Positions 16,653 to 24,494 of a stretch of DNA of 64,000 nt are shown piece after piece. Origin of the DNA: VYFG01 sp965213885 (lineage in GTDB: Bacteria; Pseudomonadota; Gammaproteobacteria; Arenicellales; Poriferihabitantaceae); contig OZ243919.1 in NCBI GenBank assembly GCA_965213885.1, forward strand, positions 1,984,001-2,048,000, in the 5' to 3' direction. The notes beneath the pieces were generated by a model. It had not been told where the DNA came from, did no database searches, and saw nothing but the letters and a program-made list of their open reading frames with translations. A program made the position numbers and the translations under genes. Every line of letters begins with the position of its first letter. The first letter of the stretch is position 1.

Positions 16653-17129
16653 TCAGTTATCCTTGCGGGGATCTTCTTGCAGGCTTTCAGACGGATAGCG
16701 AAAGGAGCCGTACCGGATCACCAGTGTTGCCAACGCCAGGATCAGGATTGCGGAGGAGATGTAAATCAGTGGCAGGACCGGAAGCTCCCCGATCGGTATT
16801 TCCTCCACCAGGTGATGATCCATCTGGATGATGCCCACCATCATGCGGGTGAGGGCCGTAATGGCCACGTAGATCAGGAACCGCACGGGCATGCGCTTGG
16901 TTTTGAAATAGATGCCGACCATGGCACCCAGTTCAAGGTAGATGAAAAGCAGCAGGATGTCCTCGATGGATGCCGAGCGCTTGCTGGCCATCAGGTGAAG
17001 GAACTCGGACCCGGCGGACCAAACCACCATGCTGCCGATCACGAACAGGGCCAGGTAATGGAACACATCCGTCAGGAAATTTCCAAGTAAGCGGACTGAC
17101 TGGTTGAGTTTGCGGTTTGTTTCGAGCAT
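16653..17129 (-). CDS. psiE: PsiE-family phosphate-starvation-inducible membrane protein
   Basis: 158 residues with four hydrophobic helices: 'FHYLALFVIGSMVVWSA', 'DILLLFIYLELGAMVGIYF', 'VRFLIYVAITALTRMMVGI' and 'LPLIYISSAILILALATLVI'. The middle pair, containing 'LLLFIYLELGAMVGIYFKT' and 'PVRFLIYVAITA', is the PsiE signature. The role is poorly understood; in E. coli psiE is induced by phosphate starvation. It stands alone and no Pho box was identified by eye in the ~290 bases upstream. Confidence 0.85.
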   Translation of the reverse strand: MLETNRKLNQSVRLLGNFLTDVFHYLALFVIGSMVVWSAGSEFLHLMASKRSASIEDILLLFIYLELGAMVGIYFKTKRMPVRFLIYVAITALTRMMVGIIQMDHHLVEEIPIGELPVLPLIYISSAILILALATLVIRYGSFRYPSESLQEDPRKDN

Positions 17130-17420
17130 TTTGGCTCCAATACGGGACCGTTGTGCGGCAATCTAGCATATTTTCCAATAGCCGATCCGGAGTTGCGCCC
17201 GTCCTCATCCCCTACAGGACAGTGCCCTGCAGCACTTGATTCTCCCCCGGAGAAAATCCGACAGCCGGCCGGAACACAGGAGTACGGTTCCCAAACGGCC
17301 AGGATTTCCCTCCTCGCCCGCGATCCATCCCGGGATTCCGTCCGGCCGGGATCCGGGACCGGGGTGCGGAATTCAGTTGGCCCACCCCCCGGACACTGCT
17401 GTTCGCAGTAGCGACATGCC

Positions 17421-17935
17421 TCAATAAAGAGCCCGGCAGTCGGCGTCTTCCGGACCGCTCCAAAGTTCCGGTTCCACGTGGCTCTCTATGCCTTTTTCCG
17501 TTTCATCCTGAAGGTTTGACAGAAAATCGAGACGGCTGCGAGCCTCGATCTCATTGATGCTCGTCAGGAACCCGGAGAGGCTTTTCGCCTCCAGCTTCCG
17601 GTTTGGCAGTATGACCGCGATGGCCTCCATCCGCCCGGGGTCGAGAGCGACCTTGAAAAAATGCGCGGGAACATCCACCAGAATCCCGTTGTCATCCACC
17701 CCGTCACCATCCATGTCCACGGCAAGCCTGGTTGTCTCGCGGTCCTCGTAGAGCGGCCCGGTGACGACATGGAGCAGGCCGCGCACACCCCCACTGCCGC
17801 ATCTTCCGTTCCAGCACCCACCAGATGCCTCTGTTGAATCCGACGCCCACCTGCGGCGCCATGTTGCTCATGAGGAAGCTCTCGCTCATGGCCGTCTCGG
17901 ACCTCTTCATGGACCCAGCCGGCGCGAGATGAGGT
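17421..17935 (-). pseudogene. DNA/RNA non-specific endonuclease, frameshifted C-terminal relic
   Basis: Two frames join. The upstream one gives 'MKRSETAMSESFLMSNMAPQ' then 'VGVGFNRGIWWVLERKMRQW' (about 17800-17911); the downstream one gives 'LLHVVTGPLYED', 'PAHFFKVALD', 'AIAVILPN' and 'FLTSINEIEARSRLDFL' (17421-17786). Both are conserved parts of the NUC1/NucA (beta-beta-alpha metal) nuclease family; the metal-binding Asn in 'SNMAPQ...FN' is kept. The catalytic DRGH motif normally ~15 residues before 'MKRSE' is missing, and the frameshift near 17790 separates the parts. The gene is dead. Confidence 0.8.
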
Positions 17936-17963
17936 AGTGTATCCGTTTGAATTATGGGAATTA

Positions 17964-17991
17964 TAGACTTAAGTAACCGAAACGGTATAAT
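17964..17991 (+). promoter_or_regulatory. predicted sigma-70 promoter of the VRR-NUC gene
   Basis: A perfect -10 hexamer TATAAT at 17986-17991 is preceded, after a 16-nt spacer, by TAGACT at 17964-17969, a 4/6 match to TTGACA. Transcription would begin near 17998, about 25 nt before the ATG at 18024. The surrounding bases are clearly AT-rich compared with flanking DNA. Confidence 0.55.
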
Positions 17992-18023
17992 CGCCTCTAT
18001 CCAACAAGGGGGGGCATTGGACC

Positions 18024-18602
18024 ATGGAAAACGACGATGCGATCATGACCGAGATCATGAATGTGCGTCCCCGTGATACCTTTCCGGCATCAGGTTATTG
18101 CAGGGTAAAAGGGTGCGGGATTCTGTACTCAAGAAGCGAAGGCGGGCGTAAGGGAATGTGCTCAGTGCATTATAAAGGCATCAAAAAGATAATAGATGAA
18201 AAACGAACGACTTGGGATGAGATCAATCGCCGCTTTCCCATGGAGGTGCGCGACCCGCTCCCCATGCCCGAAGCCAATATATCAGAAGTCGAGTTCCAAA
18301 ATCACATCATCCACTATCTGCAAGACAACAATCATGGGGTATGGATGCTTGATCCGAATAGGCAACGCGGCGTTCCCGACCTTTTGATTATCACTGCTGA
18401 CGGACGGGTAATGCTGCGGGAACTGAAGGTTCAGGGCGGAAGAGCGGAGGAAGGCCAAAACACACTGATGGAGAAGCTACGAAAGAATGGTGCTGATGTT
18501 GCTGTGTGGCGCCCAGAACAATGGGGCGATGGCACAATCGAGCAGCAGGTTCTTGGTGAGTCTGCTTACAGCATTGCAGCAACCAACGAAGAAAAGTCCT
18601 GA
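18024..18602 (+). CDS. phage-type VRR-NUC (PD-(D/E)xK) nuclease with N-terminal zinc-finger-like motif
   Basis: 192 residues, preceded by a purine-rich GGGGGGG stretch as ribosome binding site. N-terminus: C26-x4-C31-x14-C46-x2-H49 ('YCRVKGCG' ... 'GMCSVHY'), a probable zinc-binding finger seen in phage proteins. C-terminus: VRR-NUC fold with 'VEFQNHIIHYLQ', Asp119 in 'GVPDLLII', Glu133-x-Lys135 in 'LRELKVQGGRA' and 'DVAVWRPEQW'. VRR-NUC proteins cut branched or recombining DNA. Base composition is visibly more AT-rich than its neighbours and it has its own promoter, so it is probably phage-derived. It is bordered by a nuclease relic and an IS relic. Confidence 0.8.
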   Translation: MENDDAIMTEIMNVRPRDTFPASGYCRVKGCGILYSRSEGGRKGMCSVHYKGIKKIIDEKRTTWDEINRRFPMEVRDPLPMPEANISEVEFQNHIIHYLQDNNHGVWMLDPNRQRGVPDLLIITADGRVMLRELKVQGGRAEEGQNTLMEKLRKNGADVAVWRPEQWGDGTIEQQVLGESAYSIAATNEEKS

Positions 18603-18665
18603 CAATCATCAGTTCCTGTCGCTCGACAACAACCAACACAGGATTGTTGGTTTGACCAATTCGGC

Positions 18666-19350
18666 TCAATGAGTGTGGAGGCCGTCATGTGTTTTCTTGT
18701 ACGTCTTGGGGCGATTTGGCTTCTTTGACCGGGCCTTGATCAGTTCCGCAATCCACTTCGTATTCCGCACGGTCGTGCATCCATCGCGGGTGTTACCTTC
18801 AACGTCTTGTGAATTCTGCAGAAGTTATAGCGCAGAAAAAAGAGGTTGCCCATGGCAGAGTGCTTTTCGATCTTCTTGGAAAATGCGTTGGTCAGGCGGG
18901 TGAACCGGCGGTTGCCCATGCGCATGGTGAGATTGGAGCGCTTGATGTAGGACGTTGATATTTTTCCCTTGTCCGGTTTGCCCTCAACTACCTGCTTCTT
19001 GATCCCGGTGCACTCGGCAGAACTGTAACGTCTGTCGTTACCGGATCCTTCGGAATTGCCGTATTGCTTGATGATCTGGGCAAAGTCCACGTCGCCGCCG
19101 AATGCGCCCTCTACGGCGCCGATATAGGACGCCAGCCCGTCAGTGGATATCTGTGGGCGATCCTCTAGCTTGGAGCGGATATCGTCCATGAGTTCCAGGG
19201 CGCTTTGTCCGTCGCAATCCCCCACCAGATAGCTGATCACCAACTTGGGATTGTGCATCGATGGCGGAGAATGTCCAGGCATCGCCAGCGTCCTCCGGGG
19301 CGGTATTAGCCTTGGGTACGTTCTTTGTGGTCGCAATCCGCCAATGCCGG
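18666..19350 (-). pseudogene. IS1-like transposase, frameshifted and 5'-truncated
   Basis: The core frame (18740 to ~19262) reads 'KLVISYLVGDCDGQSALELM', 'QISTDGLASYIGAVEGAFGG', 'YSSAECTGIKKQVVEGKPD', 'STSYIKRSNLTMRMGNRRF', 'TRLTNAFSKKIEKHSAM' and 'YNFCRIHKTLKVTPAMDA', the DDE half of an IS1-related transposase. Upstream in another frame is 'KNVPKANTAPEDAGDAWTFS', the preceding segment, so a frameshift lies near 19262. Downstream in a third frame is 'KWIAELIKARSKKPNRPKTY', the real C-terminus, so another lies near 18783. The N-terminal zinc/HTH region is missing. Confidence 0.8.
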
Positions 19351-19472
19351 ACCAGCCAGGACGACCAGCAGCAAGGCCAGGCGGGCCACTCCTCGTTCCT
19401 TGGATACGGAACCTGGAAAACTGAAACTGGTCACACGGGGATCCGGTATTGCCGACGCTGTGTCCGCCTGAA

Positions 19473-20390
19473 TTATTCCAAAGCCGATACGATCCGGTGG
19501 TGCAGTGGTTCACCGGCAAAGCGGCTCATCTCCTGGAGTCCGGTGGGACTGGTGACATTGACCTCGATCAGCCGGCCGCCGATCACATCAATGCCCGCGA
19601 AGAAAATTCCCCGGGAAACCAGTTCGGGTTTCAGCGCCGCACAGATTTCACGATCCCCGGATGTCAGGTCCGTCGGCTGGGCACTGCCTCCCTGATCAAG
19701 ATTGTTCAGTTCCACGCCCTCGGCATGCACGCGCAGAATGGCTCCCAGGGGCTCGCCCTGGAGCAGGAGAATCCGTTTGTCCCCTTCCCGCGCCGCCGGC
19801 AGGTACTCCTGGGAGACGACCCAGTGCCGCCCCGCCCGGGTGGAGGCCTCGAGCGGGGACGGGTCATCTCCCGGCGAAAAAAAGACGATTCCCTTTCCGC
19901 CGTGACCGTCGACCGGCTTGACCGTGATCCTGCCGACCTGGTCCGAGAATGCCAGGATCTCCTCGACCGAATTGCTGATCAGGGTCCGCGGGGTGTAACG
20001 CGGAAACACCAGCGCCGCCAGCTTCTCGTTCCAGTCCCGCACACCTTGCGGTCGGTTGATCACGCGGGTGGCCCGGGGAAGAAAATCGAGCAGCAGGGTG
20101 GTATACAGGTAGCCCCGGTCGAAGGGCGGGTCGGTTCTCAGCCAGACGGCATCCGCCCGGGCCAGGGGAACGGTTTCATCCGCCAGCACGGTGAACGGCG
20201 CATCGTGATCGTCCCGAACATCCAGCCACTGTATCCTGGAATGCAGTTCATCATGCCGAAGACCCAACCAGCCGGGATCCGCGTAACCCACCGTGTGCCC
20301 CCGCTCCACACAGGCCCGCATCAGGAAATAAGTCGTATCCTTCCAGGGTTTCACGGACCCGAGGGGGTCCATGATGAAGACATGCCTCAC
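19473..20390 (-). CDS. gshB: glutathione synthase
   Basis: 305 residues. Joins gamma-glutamylcysteine and glycine using ATP. N-terminal GshB domain: 'HVFIMDPLGSVKPWKDTTYF' and 'DAVWLRTDPPFDRGYLYTT'; 'VINRPQGVRDWNEKLAAL' is strictly typical. The ATP-grasp part has 'ITVKPVDGHGGKGIVFF', 'SQEYLPAAREGDKRILLL', 'RVHAEGVELNNLDQGGSA' and 'FAGIDVIGGRLIEVNVTSPT'. Slightly shorter than the ~315-residue E. coli enzyme. It starts 22 nt after the prpE-like gene's stop, so the two may be cotranscribed. Confidence 0.95.
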   Translation of the reverse strand: MRHVFIMDPLGSVKPWKDTTYFLMRACVERGHTVGYADPGWLGLRHDELHSRIQWLDVRDDHDAPFTVLADETVPLARADAVWLRTDPPFDRGYLYTTLLLDFLPRATRVINRPQGVRDWNEKLAALVFPRYTPRTLISNSVEEILAFSDQVGRITVKPVDGHGGKGIVFFSPGDDPSPLEASTRAGRHWVVSQEYLPAAREGDKRILLLQGEPLGAILRVHAEGVELNNLDQGGSAQPTDLTSGDREICAALKPELVSRGIFFAGIDVIGGRLIEVNVTSPTGLQEMSRFAGEPLHHRIVSALE

Positions 20391-20412
20391 AGCAGGTTAT
20401 CGCGGACGGTGA

Positions 20413-22308
20413 TCAGTTGGTGTAGCCCAGGGTCTTCAGGGCGGCGCCGATCTCGTCCAGGATTACCGGATCGTCTATGGTCGCGGGCATCTTCCATTCA
20501 TCACCGTCGGCGATCTTTTTCATGGTGCCGCGAAGGATCTTGCCGGACCGGGTCTTGGGCAGGCGGGCCACGACCGCGGCCAGCTTGAACGCGGCCACCG
20601 GTCCGATTTTCTCACGTACCAGGCTCACGCATTCCCTGACGATGTCCGCGTGGTCCCTGCCGACGCCGCTGCTGAGCACCAGGCAGCCCAGCGGCAGTTC
20701 ACCCTTGAGCTGGTCCCTGACACCGATGACGGCACATTCCGCCACGTCAGGATGCGCCGCCAGCACCTCCTCGATCGCGCCCGTGGACAGGCGGTGACCG
20801 GCGACGTTGATGACGTCGTCGGTGCGCGACATGACGAAAACATATCCGTCCTCGTCGATAAAGCCTGCGTCACCGGTTTCGTAGTACCCGGGAAAGCGGC
20901 TGAAATAGGAATCAAACATTCGCTGGCGGGCATTCCACAATGTCGGAAATGTACCCGGCGGAAGCGGAAGTTTCACGACCAGAGAGCCGATGTCCCCCGC
21001 AGTCACCGGATTGCCGTCATCATCCAGCACCTCCATCGCCCAGCCCGGCACGGGCCGGGTCGGCGATCCTTCCTTGACCGGAAGCAGTTCAATGCCAAGG
21101 CAGTTGGCGCAGATGGACCAGCCGGTTTCAGTCTGCCACCAGTGATCGATCACCGGCACGTCCAGCTTGTCTGTCGCCCACTGCAGTGTGTCGGGGTCCG
21201 TTCGTTCGCCGGCGAGAAAGAGGGCCCGCAGCCCTGAAGTGTCATGCCTGTCCAGGTAGGCGCCTTCCGGATCCTCCTTCTTGATGGCGCGAAACGCGGT
21301 GGGGGCGGTGAACAGCACCTTGACGTCATGCTCCTCGATGACACGCCAGAACACGCCGGGGTCCGGCGTCCCCACGGGCTTGCCCTCGAAAACGATGGTG
21401 GTGTTACGACCGAGCAGCGGGCCGTACACGATATAGGAATGCCCAACCACCCAGCCAACATCGGAGGCCGCCCAGAACACCTCGCCGGGGTCCATGTTGT
21501 AGATGTTCTTCATGGTCCAGTTGAGAGCGACCATGCCGCTTCCGGTGTCCCGAATCACTCCTTTGGGCTGGCCGGTGGTGCCGGAGGTATAGAGGATGTA
21601 GAGGGGGGCAAGAGCATCCAGTGGCACGCAATCCACCGGTGAGGCCGCCGCGACGGCATCATTCCAGTCGATGTCCCGCCCGACCGCCATCTCCGCCCGC
21701 GCCTGGGGCCGCTGAAAAATGATGCAGTGCTCCGGTTTGTGGTCGGCCAGTTCAATGGCCTGGTCCAGGAGTGGCTTGTACTCGATGGTCCGGCCAGGTT
21801 CCAGACCGCAGGATGCGGCCACGATCGCCCTGGGTTCACAGTCGTCGATCCGGACGGCGAGCTCGTTGGAAGCGAACCCGCCGAACACCACCGAGTGGAC
21901 CGCGCCGATCCGGGCGCATGCCAGCATGGCGACGAGCGCTTCCGGGATCATGGGCATATAGAGGATGACCCTGTCCCCGGCACAAATGCCCAGGTCGGCC
22001 AAAGCGCCGGCGAATACGGCCACCCTGTCCCTCAGCTCCCCGTAGGTGATCTGCTGCTGGGTTCCGGTGATGGGACTGTCGTGGATAATGGCAAGCTGAT
22101 CCGCGTGACCGGCTTCCACGTGCCGGTCAACAGCATTGTAGCAGACGTTGGTCCGGCCGCCGGTAAACCAGCGGTAGTACGGTGCATCACGGTCGTCCAG
22201 AACCCTGTCCCACCTGCGGTACCAGTGAACCTGTTCGGCGACCTTGCTCCAGAATCCCTCCGGGTCATCCATGGAACGGCGGTAAATCTCTTCAAAGGTG
22301 TCTGTCAT
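20413..22308 (-). CDS. prpE: propionyl-CoA synthetase (PrpE-type AMP-forming acyl-CoA synthetase)
   Basis: 631 residues from the ATG at 22308 ('TDTFEEIYRRSMDDPEGFW', the usual PrpE opening); an ATG 9 nt upstream is an alternative. It activates propionate, or a related short acid, with ATP and CoA. Motifs: 'LYILYTSGTTGQPKGVIRDT' (AMP-binding), 'WWQTETGWSI', 'YYETGDAGFIDEDGYVFV', 'RTDDVINVAGHRLSTGAIEE' and 'PKTRSGKILRGTM' with Lys590 at the position acetylated for control in this family. 'GFASNELAVRIDD' is the PrpE/Acs CoA-site region. It is divergent from the enoyl-CoA hydratase gene. Confidence 0.92.
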   Translation of the reverse strand: MTDTFEEIYRRSMDDPEGFWSKVAEQVHWYRRWDRVLDDRDAPYYRWFTGGRTNVCYNAVDRHVEAGHADQLAIIHDSPITGTQQQITYGELRDRVAVFAGALADLGICAGDRVILYMPMIPEALVAMLACARIGAVHSVVFGGFASNELAVRIDDCEPRAIVAASCGLEPGRTIEYKPLLDQAIELADHKPEHCIIFQRPQARAEMAVGRDIDWNDAVAAASPVDCVPLDALAPLYILYTSGTTGQPKGVIRDTGSGMVALNWTMKNIYNMDPGEVFWAASDVGWVVGHSYIVYGPLLGRNTTIVFEGKPVGTPDPGVFWRVIEEHDVKVLFTAPTAFRAIKKEDPEGAYLDRHDTSGLRALFLAGERTDPDTLQWATDKLDVPVIDHWWQTETGWSICANCLGIELLPVKEGSPTRPVPGWAMEVLDDDGNPVTAGDIGSLVVKLPLPPGTFPTLWNARQRMFDSYFSRFPGYYETGDAGFIDEDGYVFVMSRTDDVINVAGHRLSTGAIEEVLAAHPDVAECAVIGVRDQLKGELPLGCLVLSSGVGRDHADIVRECVSLVREKIGPVAAFKLAAVVARLPKTRSGKILRGTMKKIADGDEWKMPATIDDPVILDEIGAALKTLGYTN

Positions 22309-22451
22309 GTTTCTCATCCCGCGGCGCTGCAACCATCGGACGGATCGGGCCGCCTTTGTGTTTCGAAAATACCGTCGAACAATCCGGCAGCATGCCGGGA
22401 GGGGTGCGTTTTACGTTATAGTCTAGAGCAATCCCATTTCGTATGCTACCA

Positions 22452-23228
22452 ATGGCCTACAGCACCATTCTCGTGGAAACCCGTGACCGTGCGGGGCTCA
22501 TCCGACTGAACCGGCCCGGGGCGCTGAACGCGCTTTCATCCGGGATGATGATCGAACTTGGGCAGGCCCTGCGCGACTTCGAGGATGACGACGCTGTCGG
22601 CGCCATCGTGATCACCGGCAACGAGAAAGCCTTTGCCGCCGGTGCCGACATCAAGGAAATGAAGGACAAGAGCTACATGGATGTCTTCCGGCAGGATTTC
22701 ATCACCGACAACTGGGAAGCGGTGATGCAATGCCGCAAGCCGGTCATTGCCGCAGTGGCGGGATACGCCCTGGGGGGTGGCTGCGAGCTTGCCATGATGT
22801 GTGATTTCATCGTCGCCGCAGACAATGCCCGGTTCGGACAACCGGAAATCAACCTCGGCATCATCCCGGGCGCCGGCGGCACCCAGCGGCTGACGCGGGC
22901 GGTGGGCAAGTCCAAGGCCATGGACCTGTGCCTGACCGGGCGCATGATGGATGCCGAGGAGGCGGAGCGTGCGGGCCTTGTTGCCCGGATCGTGCCCGCC
23001 GGGGAACTGCTGGAGAGGTCCCTGGAAATCGCGCAGGCCGTCGCCGGAAAGTCCCTGCCTGCAGTGATGGCCTGCAAGGAGTCCGTCAACCGCTCCTTTG
23101 AGTCCGTGCTGGCGGAAGGACTGCTGTTCGAACGCCGCCAGTTCCACGCCCTGTTCGCAACCGAGGACCAGAAGGAAGGCATGTCGGCCTTCGCCGAGAA
23201 GCGCGAAGCCCAGTGGAAGCATCGCTGA
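22452..23228 (+). CDS. enoyl-CoA hydratase (crotonase superfamily)
   Basis: 258 residues from the ATG at 22452 ('MAYSTILVETRDRAGLIRLN'), the usual family start; an ATG 9 nt earlier is possible. Hydrates trans-2-enoyl-CoA in fatty-acid or amino-acid breakdown. 'AFAAGADIKEM' is the oxyanion-hole/CoA segment; both catalytic glutamates are present, in 'GGGCELAMMCDFI' and 'FGQPEINLGIIPGAGGTQRL'. The C-terminus has 'EGLLFERRQFHALFATEDQK', also standard. An MFS gene follows after 31 nt, probably in the same transcript. Confidence 0.92.
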   Translation: MAYSTILVETRDRAGLIRLNRPGALNALSSGMMIELGQALRDFEDDDAVGAIVITGNEKAFAAGADIKEMKDKSYMDVFRQDFITDNWEAVMQCRKPVIAAVAGYALGGGCELAMMCDFIVAADNARFGQPEINLGIIPGAGGTQRLTRAVGKSKAMDLCLTGRMMDAEEAERAGLVARIVPAGELLERSLEIAQAVAGKSLPAVMACKESVNRSFESVLAEGLLFERRQFHALFATEDQKEGMSAFAEKREAQWKHR

Positions 23229-23259
23229 ACGGCATCCGGACCATTCCAGGCAGTCGGCA

Positions 23260-24471
23260 ATGAAGGCGCTCGACGGCAACTGGCGGACGCCCCTCCTCGT
23301 CATTTCCGCCGGATGCCTGATCTCCATGATCGGTTTCGGCGTCCGTTCCGGGTTCGGCCTGTTTCTCGAGCCCATGACCATGGCCAGGGACTGGAACCGG
23401 GAGATGTACGGCCTTGCCATGGCCCTGCAGAACCTCTTCTGGGGTCTCAGCCTGCCTTTCGCCGGGGCGCTGGCAGACCGATTCGGACCCGTCTGGGTCA
23501 TCATTTCCGGCGCGCTCATGTATGCCCTTGCGGTATATGGCATGTCCATCGCGGACACCCCCATGGCGCTCCATCTCACGGGCGGAATCCTGGCGGGAAT
23601 GGGCATCGCGTTCTCCGCGTTTACCATCACCATGGCGGCCATGGCCCGGGTGGTGGGACCACAGCAGCGATCCATGGTGCTGGGGCTCGGCACTGCGGCA
23701 GGGTCCCTCGGCCAGTTCCTGTTTTCCCCCATCACCCAGGGATTTATCGGAGCCTTCGGCTGGATCACGGCACTGGTCCTGCTGGCAGCGATCCTCATGA
23801 TCATGGTACCGCTGTCCTTTGCCCTGCCCAACGATCCCAACCAGTCCGCGGGTGAAACCATGGACCAGACCATGACCGAGGCGCTGCGCGAAGCGGCCGG
23901 GCACCTGGGTTACATCCTGCTCACCGCGGGATTTTTCGTCTGCGGATTCCACATCGCATTCATCACCGTGCATTTCCCTGCCTACATCCAGGATCTGGGC
24001 CTGGATCCCGTGATCGGTGCCTGGGCCATCGGCGTCATCGGGCTGATGAATATCGTGGGGTCAATTCTCTCCGGGGTCGTCGGCCAGCGGTTCAGCATGA
24101 AGATGGCGCTCAGCCTGATCTACTTCCTGCGCTCGATCGTGATCCTGGCCTTGCTGGTGTTGCCGAAAACCCCTTTGGTCATCCTCACCTTCGCCGGCGC
24201 CATTGGCATCCTCTGGCTCTCCACGGTGCCCCTGACGACCGGCATCGTCGCCCAGGTGTTCGGCATGCGTTACATGTCCATGCTGTTCGGGATCGTATTC
24301 CTCAGCCACCAGATCGGCAGTTTCCTCGGCGTCTGGCTGGGTGGGCGCATCTATGACCAGACCGGCGCCTACGACGGCATCTGGTATGCCGGGATCATAC
24401 TGGGACTGGCGGCGGCCCTGTTACACCTGCCCATCAACGAAAGACCCCTGCCCAGGCTGCGAATGGCCTGA
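23260..24471 (+). CDS. MFS transporter (oxalate/formate antiporter-like, monocarboxylate family)
   Basis: 403 residues from the ATG at 23260; the frame upstream overlaps the hydratase gene and is a shadow. About 12 membrane helices are visible, including 'LLVISAGCLISMIGFGVRSG', 'FGLFLEPMTMARDW', the first-half motif 'GALADRFGPVWVIISGALM' and 'VVGPQQRSMVLGLGTAAGS'. The N-terminal 'GVRSGFGLFLEPM' and 'FSAFTITMAAMARVV' resemble the monocarboxylate/oxalate-formate antiporter family (OFA). Substrate unknown; cotranscription with an enoyl-CoA hydratase suggests an organic acid. Confidence 0.85.
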   Translation: MKALDGNWRTPLLVISAGCLISMIGFGVRSGFGLFLEPMTMARDWNREMYGLAMALQNLFWGLSLPFAGALADRFGPVWVIISGALMYALAVYGMSIADTPMALHLTGGILAGMGIAFSAFTITMAAMARVVGPQQRSMVLGLGTAAGSLGQFLFSPITQGFIGAFGWITALVLLAAILMIMVPLSFALPNDPNQSAGETMDQTMTEALREAAGHLGYILLTAGFFVCGFHIAFITVHFPAYIQDLGLDPVIGAWAIGVIGLMNIVGSILSGVVGQRFSMKMALSLIYFLRSIVILALLVLPKTPLVILTFAGAIGILWLSTVPLTTGIVAQVFGMRYMSMLFGIVFLSHQIGSFLGVWLGGRIYDQTGAYDGIWYAGIILGLAAALLHLPINERPLPRLRMA

Positions 24472-24494
24472 CCGGCACTCCGGCCCGGCCCGGG

